A DNA stretch of 64,000 nt, from contig CM060685.1 in assembly GCA_030686995.1 (NCBI GenBank), positions 129,853,823 to 129,917,822 of the forward strand. Direction: 5' to 3'. The notes under the pieces are model-generated. The model saw only the letters and a list, made by a program, of their open reading frames with translations, ran no database searches and was not told where the DNA came from. Shown here piece after piece: positions 46,070-56,731 of the stretch (the first letter of the stretch is position 1; each line of letters starts with the position of its first letter). Both the position numbers and the translations under genes were made by a program. This stretch comes from Artemisia argyi. Lineage: Eukaryota > Streptophyta > Magnoliopsida > Asterales > Asteraceae.

Positions 46070-46892
46070 GGGTATCATGTTGTATATTTGTTTTTTTTTA
46101 ATTTCTTAGTATTAAAAAAAAAAAAAAAAAAAAAAAAAACATTTTGTTGTATAGTATTGTGTCTATTGTATGCAGGTTTGGTTATCAACTTACCTGATGT
46201 TGACTATTCCATCACAAAGTTAGCTAGTCCAAAGGGTACAGCTTTGGTAAAGACATATCAAATCTGTTGATAGCTGTAATGGTTTGCTCAAAACCATAGG
46301 GTTTTCAACTCACCCATGCTTTGTTGCTGAGTAGTTGAAATGGTTGTCAATTGACCATGGATTTTTCCTTTATGGATTCCAAATAATTGGCTAGCCCACA
46401 TGTATATGGCTTGTGGTAAAGGCAGTGGAAAACCATATTTGGTAATCAGTTAACCAAGATGATTTTCATCAAAATAATTGGCTAGTCCTGAGCAAACGGC
46501 TAAAGGTAAAGACATCTCAAATCCGTTTATAGCTGATGATTTGCTAAAAATCATGTGGTTATCAGTGTACCTTAGAACACTTGGCTACTCCAGTAGTGAT
46601 GGCTATTGGTAAAGAGACATCAACTCCATTATTTTCAATGATTCACCTCTCACAGGAGTTAACACACCTGGAAGTGATGAGAATAGTATGAAACTAATTT
46701 GTTTTGATGTACATTTAGTCATTTGTTGCTGCAAAGAATGGAGCTTTCAAGTCTTATTTGCTGATCATAGAGATTCTGCTGAAGATGATTCTTTGCTGGT
46801 GTTGTATTATTACAATCCTCTAGGTATATAACTTTAAAGATCTATCAAGAATCTTGAACTTAACCAGGTCAAATTCAAGATTAGGGGAGGAT
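46070..46892 (+). repeat. 3' region of N with diverged tandem units and PPT
   Basis: A 26-base A run (about 46114-46139). Then about four diverged units of roughly 100-120 bp (46215-46640), each with a GGCTAGTCC-type start, TGGTAAAGACAT and a gttttCAACTCACC/ATCAGT end. The PPT TAGGGGAGGAT is at 46883-46892. Confidence 0.55.
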
Positions 46893-47372
46893 TGTTGGGA
46901 ATTCTGCTAAGTAAGAATTCTGCTTACTGTTACTGCTGAAGGTTACTGCTGAAGAGCTGGTTCCTGCTGAAGCAGTGTATCTGCTGAAGACTAGTTTCAG
47001 TATTATTAGTTTCTGCGGATATAGTATTTCCGTATTTTATGTATTATAGTTTGGATATGCATGAGTTTATTTAGGAAGTGATAATGCATATCTTATAGAA
47101 GTTTTAGAATATACGTTTCTTGGTAAACGGTTTAGGGTTCCTTGTGTATAAAAGGAACACATGATTATGTATTGAATTATGTTTTAGAAAACACTTTCAT
47201 TATTATTAAAAGATCCATAGAGGATCAAAAGTTCTTAGTATTAAACTTGTATTTGTTTTCGCTTTAAAATACAAGTTACAGAGATTATCTATTAGTGTGT
47301 TTTTGATTACATTAACATAACTAACGATTCTAGAGTGCTCAAGAAGATCTATCAAGGTCTTATAATTCAACA
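46893..47372 (+). repeat. 3' LTR of element N
   Basis: 480 bp, nearly identical to 17934-18413; the CTGCTGAAG cluster and TATAAAA box are conserved. Confidence 0.96.
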
Positions 47373-47377
47373 GTTTC

Positions 47378-48059
47378 TAATCATATGGAAGAGTTCCAAG
47401 AAGTTGTCAAATTATTGGAAGTCAATCCAATGGAGTTGGATGGAGTTAAAGACTAAGTGAGGAAGTAAATGCTATGTGATCATGGTGGATACATGTTGTC
47501 GGGTTGTTCCACGGATTTGGAGGAACCAAAGGAATGGTTCCTTCCTTGTATCAAAAAGGTTCCTTGGGTTAGTGTAAGCAAATTTGAAATTTTGGCGGGA
47601 ATGATGATGCTATTGGTTAATGTGTGATTAGATAGCTCTAGAATTACTGATAAATACTAACTAGCATGTAGGAAGCAAGTTTGGATCCTAAGGATTGCTA
47701 GAGAAATTCAGAAAATTCAAGAATCAAATTTTGTTGAAGTCTGGAGGAACCATTCGATAATGGACGGAACCAAAAATTGGGTTCCGCCGTATCCGTGGAG
47801 CCTCAGATTTGAGACAGAGCGTATTTCACGACTACGTGAGTTTTCCGAATTCCAAAATTTTTCCTAAAACTTAAGCAATCAATTTTTTTGTAGATGGAAG
47901 AAACAAAAATTGCAAGTAGAAACATGCTTACCTATATAGTTTGAGAGAGCGATTCTAGCATTCAAAATTTTGGCCGAAAAGTGAAAATAGCATAATACCA
48001 AATTGTTATCCCCTGCAAATTTTGTTAGTTCACACATAATCCATAAACATAATATCATC
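47378..48059 (-). other. M spacer between ORF3 and ORF4
   Basis: Non-coding. Carries two GGAACC hairpin modules (47508-47567 and 47741-47800) of the kind found in the M LTR promoter. Confidence 0.6.
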
Positions 48060-49244
48060 CTAAGACAACATGAAACCATAAAATAACATTGTTTTGATGA
48101 CCAAATTGTTTAAATGCACACTTGTGCCAAACACCCTTTTATGATGCTCACTTCTTGTAGATCTTCCAAAAGTATCTCCCAAAGCATTTCCATATGCCTT
48201 TGGTTTGTTTGTACTCCTCGAATCATTCGGTATGGCTGGAAGTTGTGAGAGGTACTCAAGAGGAGGGAGCCTAGAGTTTGGTAGATTGTCGTCTTCACTC
48301 ATGGAGGATGATGATGATGAGGTTGGAGGGTGAGGACGTTTACCTTTGGCTTTGTAGACTCGCTCATCACTCAATGGCACAAATGTGTGAGGAATGAGAG
48401 GATAATCTAGGCGACGACCTCTAGGAGTTGGAGGGATGGGTTCACAAAACCTAAAGAGACGGGTGAGAAGCATCCCGTATGGAAGAGCGGTGGTACCTTG
48501 AACCGAGATGTTTGCTATCATTTTGGCAATGTAGTAGGCTAAGTTGAAGGTTTGGCGGGTGGATACACTATAAAGCATGTAGGAGAGACAAGTGTTGATG
48601 TGGTCCCTATTTCCTAAAGTGGTAATGACATTGGCCCTAATGATCTCCTCCTATTTCAAGAATTGTGGTCTCAACTCAGTGAGCTCCATTCCAAACGGGT
48701 CTTTGGCTACTTCCTCTCCTCCTCGGGTTCTCCTAGTGTGAGAAGTCCTAACAAAAAGATGGTCACGAATTTCTTCTTTGCTCACTAAAGGGGTATCATA
48801 AGGATGAATGCGGTCATGAATTGAGTCAAGAGTTTAAAGTGGCCATTTGTCGGTGTAAAGACATGTGCCCCGATTAGGAACACGAAGGACTTGAGCAAAT
48901 TGATCTAAAGTGATTTCAAAGTCATGTTGGTTGATAGAAAAGTTTAGTGACATGAGACCTTCATCATTCATGCTAAGGGTCACGGAAACATAGAATTCTA
49001 GGATGAAACGAGGACAAATTGGCTCATCTATGTCTAAGAGACAATCAAAGTCAATAAAAGAGAGTTGTTCCCTAATGTTGGTTCCAGCAAGGAAAGTAGG
49101 ATCAATGGTTCTACCCTCATGAACATAACGCCTCTCAAGGTTCTTAAAGATTTCTACTTGGGCCGAGGTTAGCCCTTTGGTCTTGTGGTGTTTGGGTAGG
49201 TATTTGGTGGTATCTTTGTGGTCATAGAAGGCTACAGGAGGCAT
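48060..49244 (-). pseudogene. ORF3 of element M, unknown plant-transposon protein
   Basis: One frame of 395 codons with in-frame stops at 48834 and about 48652. The N-terminal half holds LERRYVHEGRTIDPTF, PRFILEFYVSVTLSMNDEG and FEITLDQFAQVLRVPNRG, reminiscent of the putative plant transposon protein domain. The second half holds VSTRQTFNLAYYIAKMI and LPYGMLLTRLFRF, then a Ser-rich acidic tail. No membrane span. The start follows a candidate 3' splice site (CTAG at 49252-49255). Confidence 0.6.
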
Positions 49245-49251
49245 GATGAAC

Positions 49252-49798
49252 CTAGAAACATAATTATCAAAATTTTAGCTTATGTAAGTAATGGTTTAAG
49301 TATTAAAAAATCTAGTGTGTGCCTATATGAAAACAATATGGAGTTGTGATTATCTCGACTCATTTTAATGTTTAAAATGGTTTTATTTATGCAAATTTTG
49401 TGTAACTTTTGAGATAATCCAAATGCTCCTAGTTCAATGTAGCTACGGTTGAATGTACCCGAAAATACATATTAGTTATGTATCCCCTTTAGCATTCAAG
49501 AGACATAATGCAAGTGATGTTTTAAACATAACATTTTTATTTTGTATTATCAATGAAAAGCTATTTTTCCTAAATGTGAGAAGATTTTTCAAAATTTTGA
49601 CATGGGGTGTTTGGAATAATGTGATAATGTCTTACAAGATGCAATTCTTAACTAATGAAAAACATAAATTGTTTTGTTTATGACAAATTTTCTTCATGAA
49701 TTCCTAAGTTGATGCATAACCCCAAGTTTTTAGTTTTTGTGCATAAATAGAGTTTCCTAGACACAGATCAGGAGAGTAATTATGTTTAGAATACTTAC
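49252..49798 (-). other. Candidate 5'-UTR intron of ORF3 of M
   Basis: On the minus strand CATCATT|GTAAGTATTC gives a consensus donor at 49798. The region is AT-rich and ends TTATGTTTCTAG at 49252, followed by GTTCATC and the ORF3 ATG. 547 nt, a normal plant intron length. Confidence 0.5.
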
Positions 49799-49930
49799 AA
49801 TGATGGTAGGAATGAAGAGTGGCTGAGCAAGAACCCTAATTTTTGTGTGAAAATGGATATAGAAGTGAATAGTAACTGTTTTTGGTGAGTGGTATAGATA
49901 GAGTATGGGACTTATATGGTTTAATATATA
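49799..49930 (-). promoter_or_regulatory. Internal promoter and leader of ORF3 of M
   Basis: TATATATTAA (49921-49930), then a pyrimidine/CA-rich leader (ATACCACTCACC, TCTTCATTCCTACC) to the splice donor. A GGAACC module (49951-50020) lies about 20 bp upstream, the same spacing class as in the LTR. Confidence 0.5.
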
Positions 49931-50077
49931 AAAAGAGAACCAGTACAGGCCTTTGACGGACTGGGCGAAACCAAACAGAGGGATCCACCCTTTGTTTTTC
50001 TTGGTTCCGCCAGTCCTGCAGGTTAATGAACATGGAATTTTTGTTTTTAATTTCTACAATTTTATTTAACGTTTGAA

Positions 50078-50563
50078 CTATGAAGTAGGTTCCATAAGTC
50101 CTAGTCCTAGTCTAAGAAGATTAAATGGTTCACGTTTAAGAGGTTTTGTAAGAATGTCGGCAATGTTGTCTTCGGAGGATACTTTCTCGATGGAGATGTT
50201 TCCTTTTTGAACATTGTCACGAAGGAAATGATGACGAATCTCTATATGTTTAGTACGAGCATGTTGGACAGGATTTTTACTTAGGTCGATGGCTCCTTTG
50301 TTGTTGCAAAGGATAGATATGTCTTTAGTGAAAATTCCATAGTCCACGAGCGCTTGCTTCATCCAAAGAGCTTGTTGACATGCTTTTCTGGCCGACACGT
50401 ATTCGGCTTCCATTGTTGAGATTGCGAGTGCCGTTTGCTTCTTTGAGAACCATGAGGTGAGACAATGTCCAACAAAAGTACAAATACCACTTGTGCTTTT
50501 TCTATCAACATAGTCACCGGCATGATCCGAGTCGGCATACACTATGGTTTCTACACCCGTTCC
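50078..50563 (-). pseudogene. pol: RNase H of element M
   Basis: YADSDHAGDYVDRKSTSG, STMEAEYVSA and LCNNKGAIDLSKNP, ending NIADILTKPL. The third acidic residue, normally CDN, is CNN, so a catalytic Asp is lost. A TAA at 50564-50566 separates it from RT. Confidence 0.9.
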
Positions 50564-51558
50564 TTAGGGATACCATAATCCTAGATGTGTAGTGCCTTTG
50601 ATGTACCTAAAATTCCTTTTTACGGCTTCAAGATGAATTGTTTTGGGATCTTCTTGAAAACGAGCACATAGACAAACACTAAACATAATGCCGGGTCTAC
50701 TAGCCATGAGATAAAGTAGACTACCAATCATACCCCTATATTTAGTGTTATCTACGGATTCACTTTCCTCGTCCTTTGTGAGTTTGGTTTCCGAGGACAT
50801 AGGCGTTTTGATAGGTTTTGAATCTTCTAAACCAAATTTCTTAAGCATGTCTTTTATGTATTTAGATTGATTAAAGAATATCCCATCTTCTAATTGTTTA
50901 ATTTGAAGTCCTAAGAAAAAGTTGAGTTCTCCCATCATACTCATCTCAAACTCGTCATGCATGATTTTAGAGAATTCATTGCAAAGCTCTTGACAAGTTG
51001 ATCCGAATATTATGTCATCAACATAAATTTGAACTATGATAATGTGTGATTCATTCTTCTTAGTGAAGAGAGTGTTGTCAACTAGGCCCATGGTATACTT
51101 ATGGTCAACTAGGAAGGTTTTAAGTCGATCATACCATGCTTTTAGAGCTTGCTTAAGTCCGTATAAAGCTTTTTTTTAAGTTTGTGAACATGATTAGGTT
51201 TTTCAAAGTCGGTAAAGCCCGGGGGTTGAGCAACATACACTTCCTCATTAATAAGACCATTTAAGAATGCACTCTTTACGTCCATTTGAAAAAGTTTAAA
51301 GTCATGTGCGCATGCATATGCAAGTAAGATTCTAATTGACTCGAGCCTAGCAACCGGAGCAAAATTTTCATCGTAGTCAATGCCTTCTTGTTGATTATAA
51401 CCTTGTGCTACTAGCCTAGCTTTGTTTCTAGACACAACTCCGTTTTCATCCATTTTATTTCGAAAGGCCCATTTTGTTCCAATTATAGTTTGATTCTTTG
51501 GTTGAGGAACTAGTGTCCAAACATCATTTCTAATAAATTGGTTCAATACTTCTTGCAT
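50564..51558 (-). pseudogene. pol: Reverse transcriptase of element M
   Basis: [44 protein letters not shown], then a frameshift at about 51170 in a run of A (the frame drops into LYTDLSKL and a stop). The active site YVDDIIFGS is at 51014-51025. Phase differs from integrase. Confidence 0.92.
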
Positions 51559-51563
51559 AGCTA

Positions 51564-52721
51564 TTATCCAAGATTCATCCGAGATTCATCACTTATAGCT
51601 TCTTTTATATTTTTAGGTTCAGTGGTTGATATAAAACAAAAATAGTTACTTTCATTTTGAGCTTTTGATCTTAAGGTTTTTTCATTAAGTTTACCTATGA
51701 CACTATCTAATGGATGACTTTTAGATTCTTTGACATTGATTATTTCTCTATTTAATAATTCATCTTCCTTGTCGTTTTCTAAATCAATTTGATTAACAAC
51801 TTGACTTTCAACTAAGTCATCGTCTACCAAAGGTGATGTCTTAGAGGGAGGTGGACTTTCGTCGAATGTTACATTCAACGATTCCTCGACTCTTAAAGTT
51901 TCCTTATTTAGAACAATATAAGCTTTGCTATTTTGTGAATATCCAAGGAACACACCTTCATAAGACTTTGGGTTAAATTTAGTGAGATAATCCTTTGTGT
52001 TTAGTATAAAGCATTTACTCCCAAATACTTTAAAGTATTCTAATGTTGGCTTTTTACCTTTATATATTTCATATGGAGTTTTATCTAAAAATGTTCTAAT
52101 TAGGACTCGGTTTAAGATATAAGTTGATGTGTCGACGGCATTACACCAAAACATTTGTGGAATATTTTGTTCGTTAAGCATTATTCTACTCATCTCTTGA
52201 AGTGTCCGGTTTTTACGTTCTACTACACCATTAGATTGAGGAGTGCGAGGACCCGAGAAATTATGTGTTATACCATTTTTGTCACAAAATTCACCGAATT
52301 GTATTTCGTTATCAAATTCCTGACCATGATCCGTTCTAATAGACGCAATGCAATTTCCTACTTGATTTTGAATTTTCTTTTCAAGAATTTCAAATTGTTC
52401 GAAAGCTTCATTTTTAGTTTTCAAAAATCTTGTCCATGTATATCGTGAAAAATCATCCACTATGACCAAAGTATAGAAGTTGCCTCCATAACTTTGAATA
52501 GCGGATGGACCGAACAAATCCATATGCAAAAGTTCTAAACATCTAGTTGTGGATACCATATTTTTAGCCTTATGGCTACTATGAACTTGTTTACCAATTT
52601 TGCAAGCATCACAAAAGTGTTGGTCGTATTTCAACTTGGGTAGGTTTCTAACTAATTCATTAGAGGATATGGATTGAATAAGTCTCATATTAGCGTGACC
52701 TAAGCGTCTATGCCAAAGAGT
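51564..52721 (-). pseudogene. pol: Integrase of element M
   Basis: LWHRRLGHAN and CDACKIGKQVH give the HHCC zinc site; HMDLFGPSAIQSYGG, IRTDHGQEFDN and GVVERKN give D-D-E. The C-terminal part with FGSKCFILNTKDYLTKF is typical of copia. Terminates at 51564 because a repeated GATGAATC (51570-51590) adds 11 bases and shifts the frame before RT. Confidence 0.93.
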
Positions 52722-53129
52722 CTAGGACTCATCTAATGAGGTAAGGCAAAGTTTATCTCTAGATGTTTTATCAATTTTCATGACGTATACGTTGTTTTTA
52801 AGAACTCCTTTAGCTATAGTTATACCATCTTTAAGTATTTTACTTTCATTTTCACTAAAGAGTACTTTATACTTTTTATGGCAAAGTTGGTTAATACTAA
52901 GAAGATTAAATCCTAAGTTATCAACATGAGCAACATCATCAATAGATAGAGAGTCATGAGAGATAGTACCTTTTCCGATGATTTTACTTTTAAGCTTGCT
53001 ACCAAAAGTAACGTTACCTCCGTCATAGACTTGATAGGTAGAGAAAATACATTTGTCCCCCGTCATGTGTCTTGAACAACCGCTATCTTTGATCCATCCA
53101 TCCGGATCCAAACATAGTTTTAAGCACAC
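52722..53129 (-). pseudogene. pol: Protease of element M
   Basis: WIKDSGCSRHMTGDK with DSG at 53079-53087, then VTFGSKLKSKIIGKGTIS and LLSINQLCHKKYKVLF, as in copia proteases. In the gag frame, ended by TAG at 52722. Confidence 0.92.
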
Positions 53130-53315
53130 CTATTTTATAACAAGCATTCAAACATTTGGTCCCCAATATCTCATGGGCCCATTTTTGTTAATCATGCCAT
53201 TACCTTGATTCATGTAAGGAAATGGTGGATATGGGTTCCAAGACATATAGTTTGGAGCTTGATGATATCTAGGTAAGTTTTGACCCCAGCTATGTTGAAA
53301 GTAGGGTTGTGTGTT

Positions 53316-55085
53316 TTAGTTGCTCTTTGGAAAGGGGCGTTTAGATATAGACGGTTTAGGTCTTGGTTGAGTAGTTCTAGTTCTAAATTCATTTTTAGCA
53401 AGTCCTACTCCTATTTTAATGGCAGGTTTAAGTTTGGTTTCAATAGAACTAGTGTTTGACTTCTTTGTAACTTTAACAAATTCACTACGGTTAGTTATTA
53501 AGCTATTCTGTTCTGCAGCAGTCTCCACGGAACCAATGGGTTCAACAGGCGGAACCAAATTTTTGGTTTCGTCAGTTCCGTGGGTCATTGCTGCAGTTTT
53601 GTCATTTTCTTGTCCTTTTTCGCCTTGTTTCTTTAAACTACTTATTGATCCTGTTTTCATGAATCCTAACCCTGTTCTATCAAAGTGTGACTTTTGGAGT
53701 TTCATTATTTCATCCGCACAATAAATACTTTTATCAAACTTCTTAAACTTTGAGTTTTGTTTAATAAGACTATCTTGTGTGATTTTAAGCTTCTCAATTT
53801 CAAGTTTGAATTCTTGACATGATTTGCACATTGTGTCAATGTTTTTACTCTTTTTCCAAACGTTTAGCTTTTATTTTAATTCATAAACTTCGTTCTCTGA
53901 AAATTCCTTTTTAGTCTTCAAAAAATTATTTTTGTTTATGATTTTTAAGCTTAACTCACAAAGTTTGTTGTATTGTTGTTCTAATGTGTTATCATCAATA
54001 GAAGAATAAGATGAATCGGAATGTACCTCATTTGAGCTTTGAGCCATAAGAGCTATTTCGTCATTTGTTGGCTCTTCATCATCATTCTCACTATCACTCC
54101 AAGCACCACTCACAAAAGCACTTTGAGTTTTGCTTTTGGGTGGTTTTGGACATTCTCCTATTAGGTGACTTGTATCTCCGCATCTAAAACACTTTCTTTC
54201 ATTCTTTACTTGCTTAACATCCCGATCTTTACGTAGAGACTTCTTTTCATCTTTAGGTTGCCTTACAAACTTTCCTCATCTTCTAAAGAACTTCTTGAAG
54301 TCTCTAACCACCATGGCATATTCTTCATCATCACTATCCGAACTTGATTCCTCATCGTCACTTGATTCTATTCTAGCTTTTAAGGCAATAGATTCTACTT
54401 TTTCCTTCTTGCCTCTAACTATCTCCGAATCTTTTTCCATTAACATTTCATGAACTTTGAGGTTTCCAATAAGCTCGTCAAGTGCCATGCTTGAAAGATC
54501 TTTAGATTATTCAATAGCCGTTACTTTTGCTCTCCACTTAGGATGGAGTGCTCTAAGGAATTTCCTGAAAAAATTCTTGCTACAAAAAGATTCATCAAGT
54601 GCTTTAAGTGAAGTAATAATAGTGTTAAATCTAGCAAATGCACAATCAATAGTTTCATCTTCGGGAATAGAAAATTGTTCATATTGTTGGACAAGAAGAT
54701 TAATTTTGTTATCCTTAACTTGTGAATTTCCTTGATGAGTAGTAATTAAAGATTGCCAAATTTATTTAGCGGTTTTGCACATAAAAACTCTTTCATACTC
54801 TTTCTTAGGTAAGGTATTATAAAGCATCATTTTTGCTTCATTATTTTTGGCAATTAGTTTCTTTTGATCATCACTATGTTTAATAAGTGAACTATCCTCA
54901 TCCCGACCACTTCCGGTAGCCTTATGATCACCTTCAATAATAATATACCCTAGATCTATGTCCTTTGATTTTACGTAAGTTTCAAAACGCTTTTTCCAAT
55001 ACATAAAGCCATTTGGTTCAAATAGTGGTGGTCTTTGCATAGATTGTCCTTCTTTGAAGTTTTCAAAATCCATGGATCGTTTCAA
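53316..55085 (-). pseudogene. gag: gag of element M
   Basis: One frame with premature stops near 54762, 54524, 54276 and 53871. N-terminus PPLFEPNGFMYWKKRFETYV (copia Gag start), central YEQFSIPEDETI and ALDELIGNLKVHEMLM, a Ser/Asp/Glu block, CCHC knuckle CFRCGDTSHLIGEC (54151-54191), VSGAWSDSENDDEE and a coiled coil. A GGAACC module (53524-53585) is embedded in the coding sequence. Confidence 0.9.
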
Positions 55086-55125
55086 GTTTTAAGATACAAT
55101 ATATTTTAAAATCTTGAGTAACGTA

Positions 55126-55139
55126 GCTCTTGATGCCAA
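55126..55139 (-). promoter_or_regulatory. Primer binding site of M
   Basis: TTGGCATCAAGAGC next to the 5' LTR, a variant of the initiator-Met site TGGTATCAGAGC with one substitution and one extra base. Confidence 0.7.
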
Positions 55140-55140
55140 T

Positions 55141-56409
55141 TGTGGAAAATTAGAAGGGGGGTTGAATAGTTTACCGGTTTTAAACTTAATTTTCTTCTAA
55201 TACTTTTACGTGTAATTACCAATTAAGACGTATCAAACAATAAATCATATGCAAGAATACAAGTAAGAAACGATCAAACCATAACACGATTGTTTATCGT
55301 GGTTCGGGTACAAGGACTCTTTTTCCTTGCCCTACTCCACGCCCCGAGTATCCAACTCGAGAGTTTTCTTACACTAGTCAACAAGCTCCTTTATCCGACG
55401 GAGAAAACCTTACACGTCGCTTACACACTATTTTCGACACTAAGCTAGATGTCGAGTTCTTTCACAAGGGTACAACTACTCCCGATAGTTCGTTTACAAG
55501 GGTACAACAACTCCCGATACTCTAAGTATTTTGAGGACTAAAATACTAACCGATCACTACAAATGGATACAATACAATGAAGTATAAACTTTACTAGTTT
55601 ACACTAATGCTATGCTAGACAAGTCTTGCAACGTTTGTTGAAGCTTGTAAGTTCGTGATCTTCTTGCTACAAAGAAAGACTCACAAATATGAAAGTTTAC
55701 TGAGTTAGAAATGAAGTATATGCAGTGTATTATGATAGAGAGTGATGACCAAAACTCAAGAAGTGAGTTGCTATTTATAGGCCAACCCACGGATACGGCG
55801 GAACCCATCCTTTGGTTTCGTCCGTTATATCCGAGGGTTCCGCCAGCATGTCTGACAGAATCCTGCACAAAATATTTCACAATCTAACACAATATTCTCA
55901 AGATCTCACAAAGTCAACTTTGAGATCTTGAGTGTGAATCTATACATAATAAAACATGTTTCTTACACACATGTTTCCTTGAAGGGATATGTGTGATGCA
56001 AGGAATGATGTAACTAACATTTTATTTCTAATTTTAGATATTCCTAAAAAAGAAAGTATACTTGTAAAAATAGTTTATGTATAGAATCAAAACATGTTTT
56101 TTGAGATGTTTAGCAAGTGAATGTTTTACTAAAAAGGGTTTGCTTGCTTATGTCCTAATATGACATACTATTTAGTAAACTTGCTAAATATACATAAGTG
56201 ATATTTTTAATACATGTACTTAAACTAAAGTATACTTACTTAGAAATTACTTTGTGAAAACATATAAATGTAGTTTAAGTGAAGTTAAGTAAAAGACTTT
56301 TAAACTATATTTATGATTTGCCAAAAATAAACTTTATATTTTGTAGTTAACAAAACTAAGAAAGATCGTAAAATATAAATAACGTTTTTAGGCGATACTT
56401 GTATTAACA
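55141..56409 (-). repeat. 5' LTR of element M
   Basis: 1269 bp. TATA TATAAAT at 55773-55779 with the GGAACC module at 55787-55846 immediately upstream on the minus strand. Confidence 0.95.
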
Positions 56410-56475
56410 CAAGAGTTCAGTAAAAAAAAGAGTCTACACCTCACATGTCAAGTACCAAGAAATTTTATGTGACTA
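56410..56475 (+). pseudogene. Helicase relic, last codons (part 3)
   Basis: After the right CAAGA duplication the frame continues VQEFSKK; a one-base shift in an A run then gives RVYTSHVKYQEILCD and a stop, like the C-terminus of plant Helitron helicases (V-Y-T-x-N-V-V-Y). Separated from part 1 by 42 kb of later insertions. Confidence 0.6.
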
Positions 56476-56723
56476 ATAGCGTGCATTGTTAGCTATTTCA
56501 AACTAAATGTAGTGCATTCGTTGATATATTTTAAGAATTGTTCTTTAAGTTAAATTATCGTATGTAACAACCTTTTTAAATTACATTTTGATTACTTTAT
56601 GTTTTGTGTATAAACGTTACATAAAATACTTGGCCACAATATCGCTACTATAACTTTTTGCCACTAAAAAATCTTGTTATTATGCACGGGTAGTCGCCTA
56701 TCATTTATTAAGATATCTATTCG
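56476..56723. other. Sequence 3' of the helicase relic
   Basis: AT-rich. TATGCACGGGTAGTCGCCTAT near 56678-56700 could be a worn Helitron 3' end (GC-rich stem then CTAT), but this is weak. Confidence 0.3.
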
Positions 56724-56731
56724 ATAAATAT

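Larger units (their letters stand above)
17934..47372 (+). mobile_element. Copia/Sirevirus-like LTR retrotransposon N
   Basis: 480-bp LTRs (17934-18413, 46893-47372), TGTTGGG...TTCAACA, target duplication GTTTC (17929-17933, 47373-47377). Order: LTR, tRNA-Met-type PBS, gag, protease-integrase-RT-RNase H, internal PPTs, antisense ORF, ORF3, PPT, LTR. By eye about seven LTR differences, so a younger insertion than M. A solo LTR splits pol and element Q splits ORF3; both splits are in frame if the inserts and one target copy are ignored. Single-base stops are the main damage. Confidence 0.93.
14773..56409 (-). mobile_element. Copia/Sirevirus-like LTR retrotransposon M (host of the nested stack)
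   Basis: LTRs at 14773-16054 and 55141-56409 (TG...CA) with target duplication CAAGA (14768-14772, 56410-56414). On the minus strand the order is 5' LTR, PBS, gag, protease, integrase, RT, RNase H, ORF3, ORF4, PPT cluster, 3' LTR. Integrase before RT is the Ty1/copia order. Multiple PPT-like tracts and extra 3' ORFs point to a Sirevirus-type lineage (inference). The two LTRs differ at about 30 visible sites plus a 13-bp indel. Element N is inserted between ORF3 and ORF4. Many stops and at least two frameshifts: inactive. Confidence 0.92.

Noticed and set aside
17934..47372. Treating gag-pol pieces as host genes with introns
   Set aside because: LTRs, PBS, PPT and target duplications show they are one nested retrotransposon.
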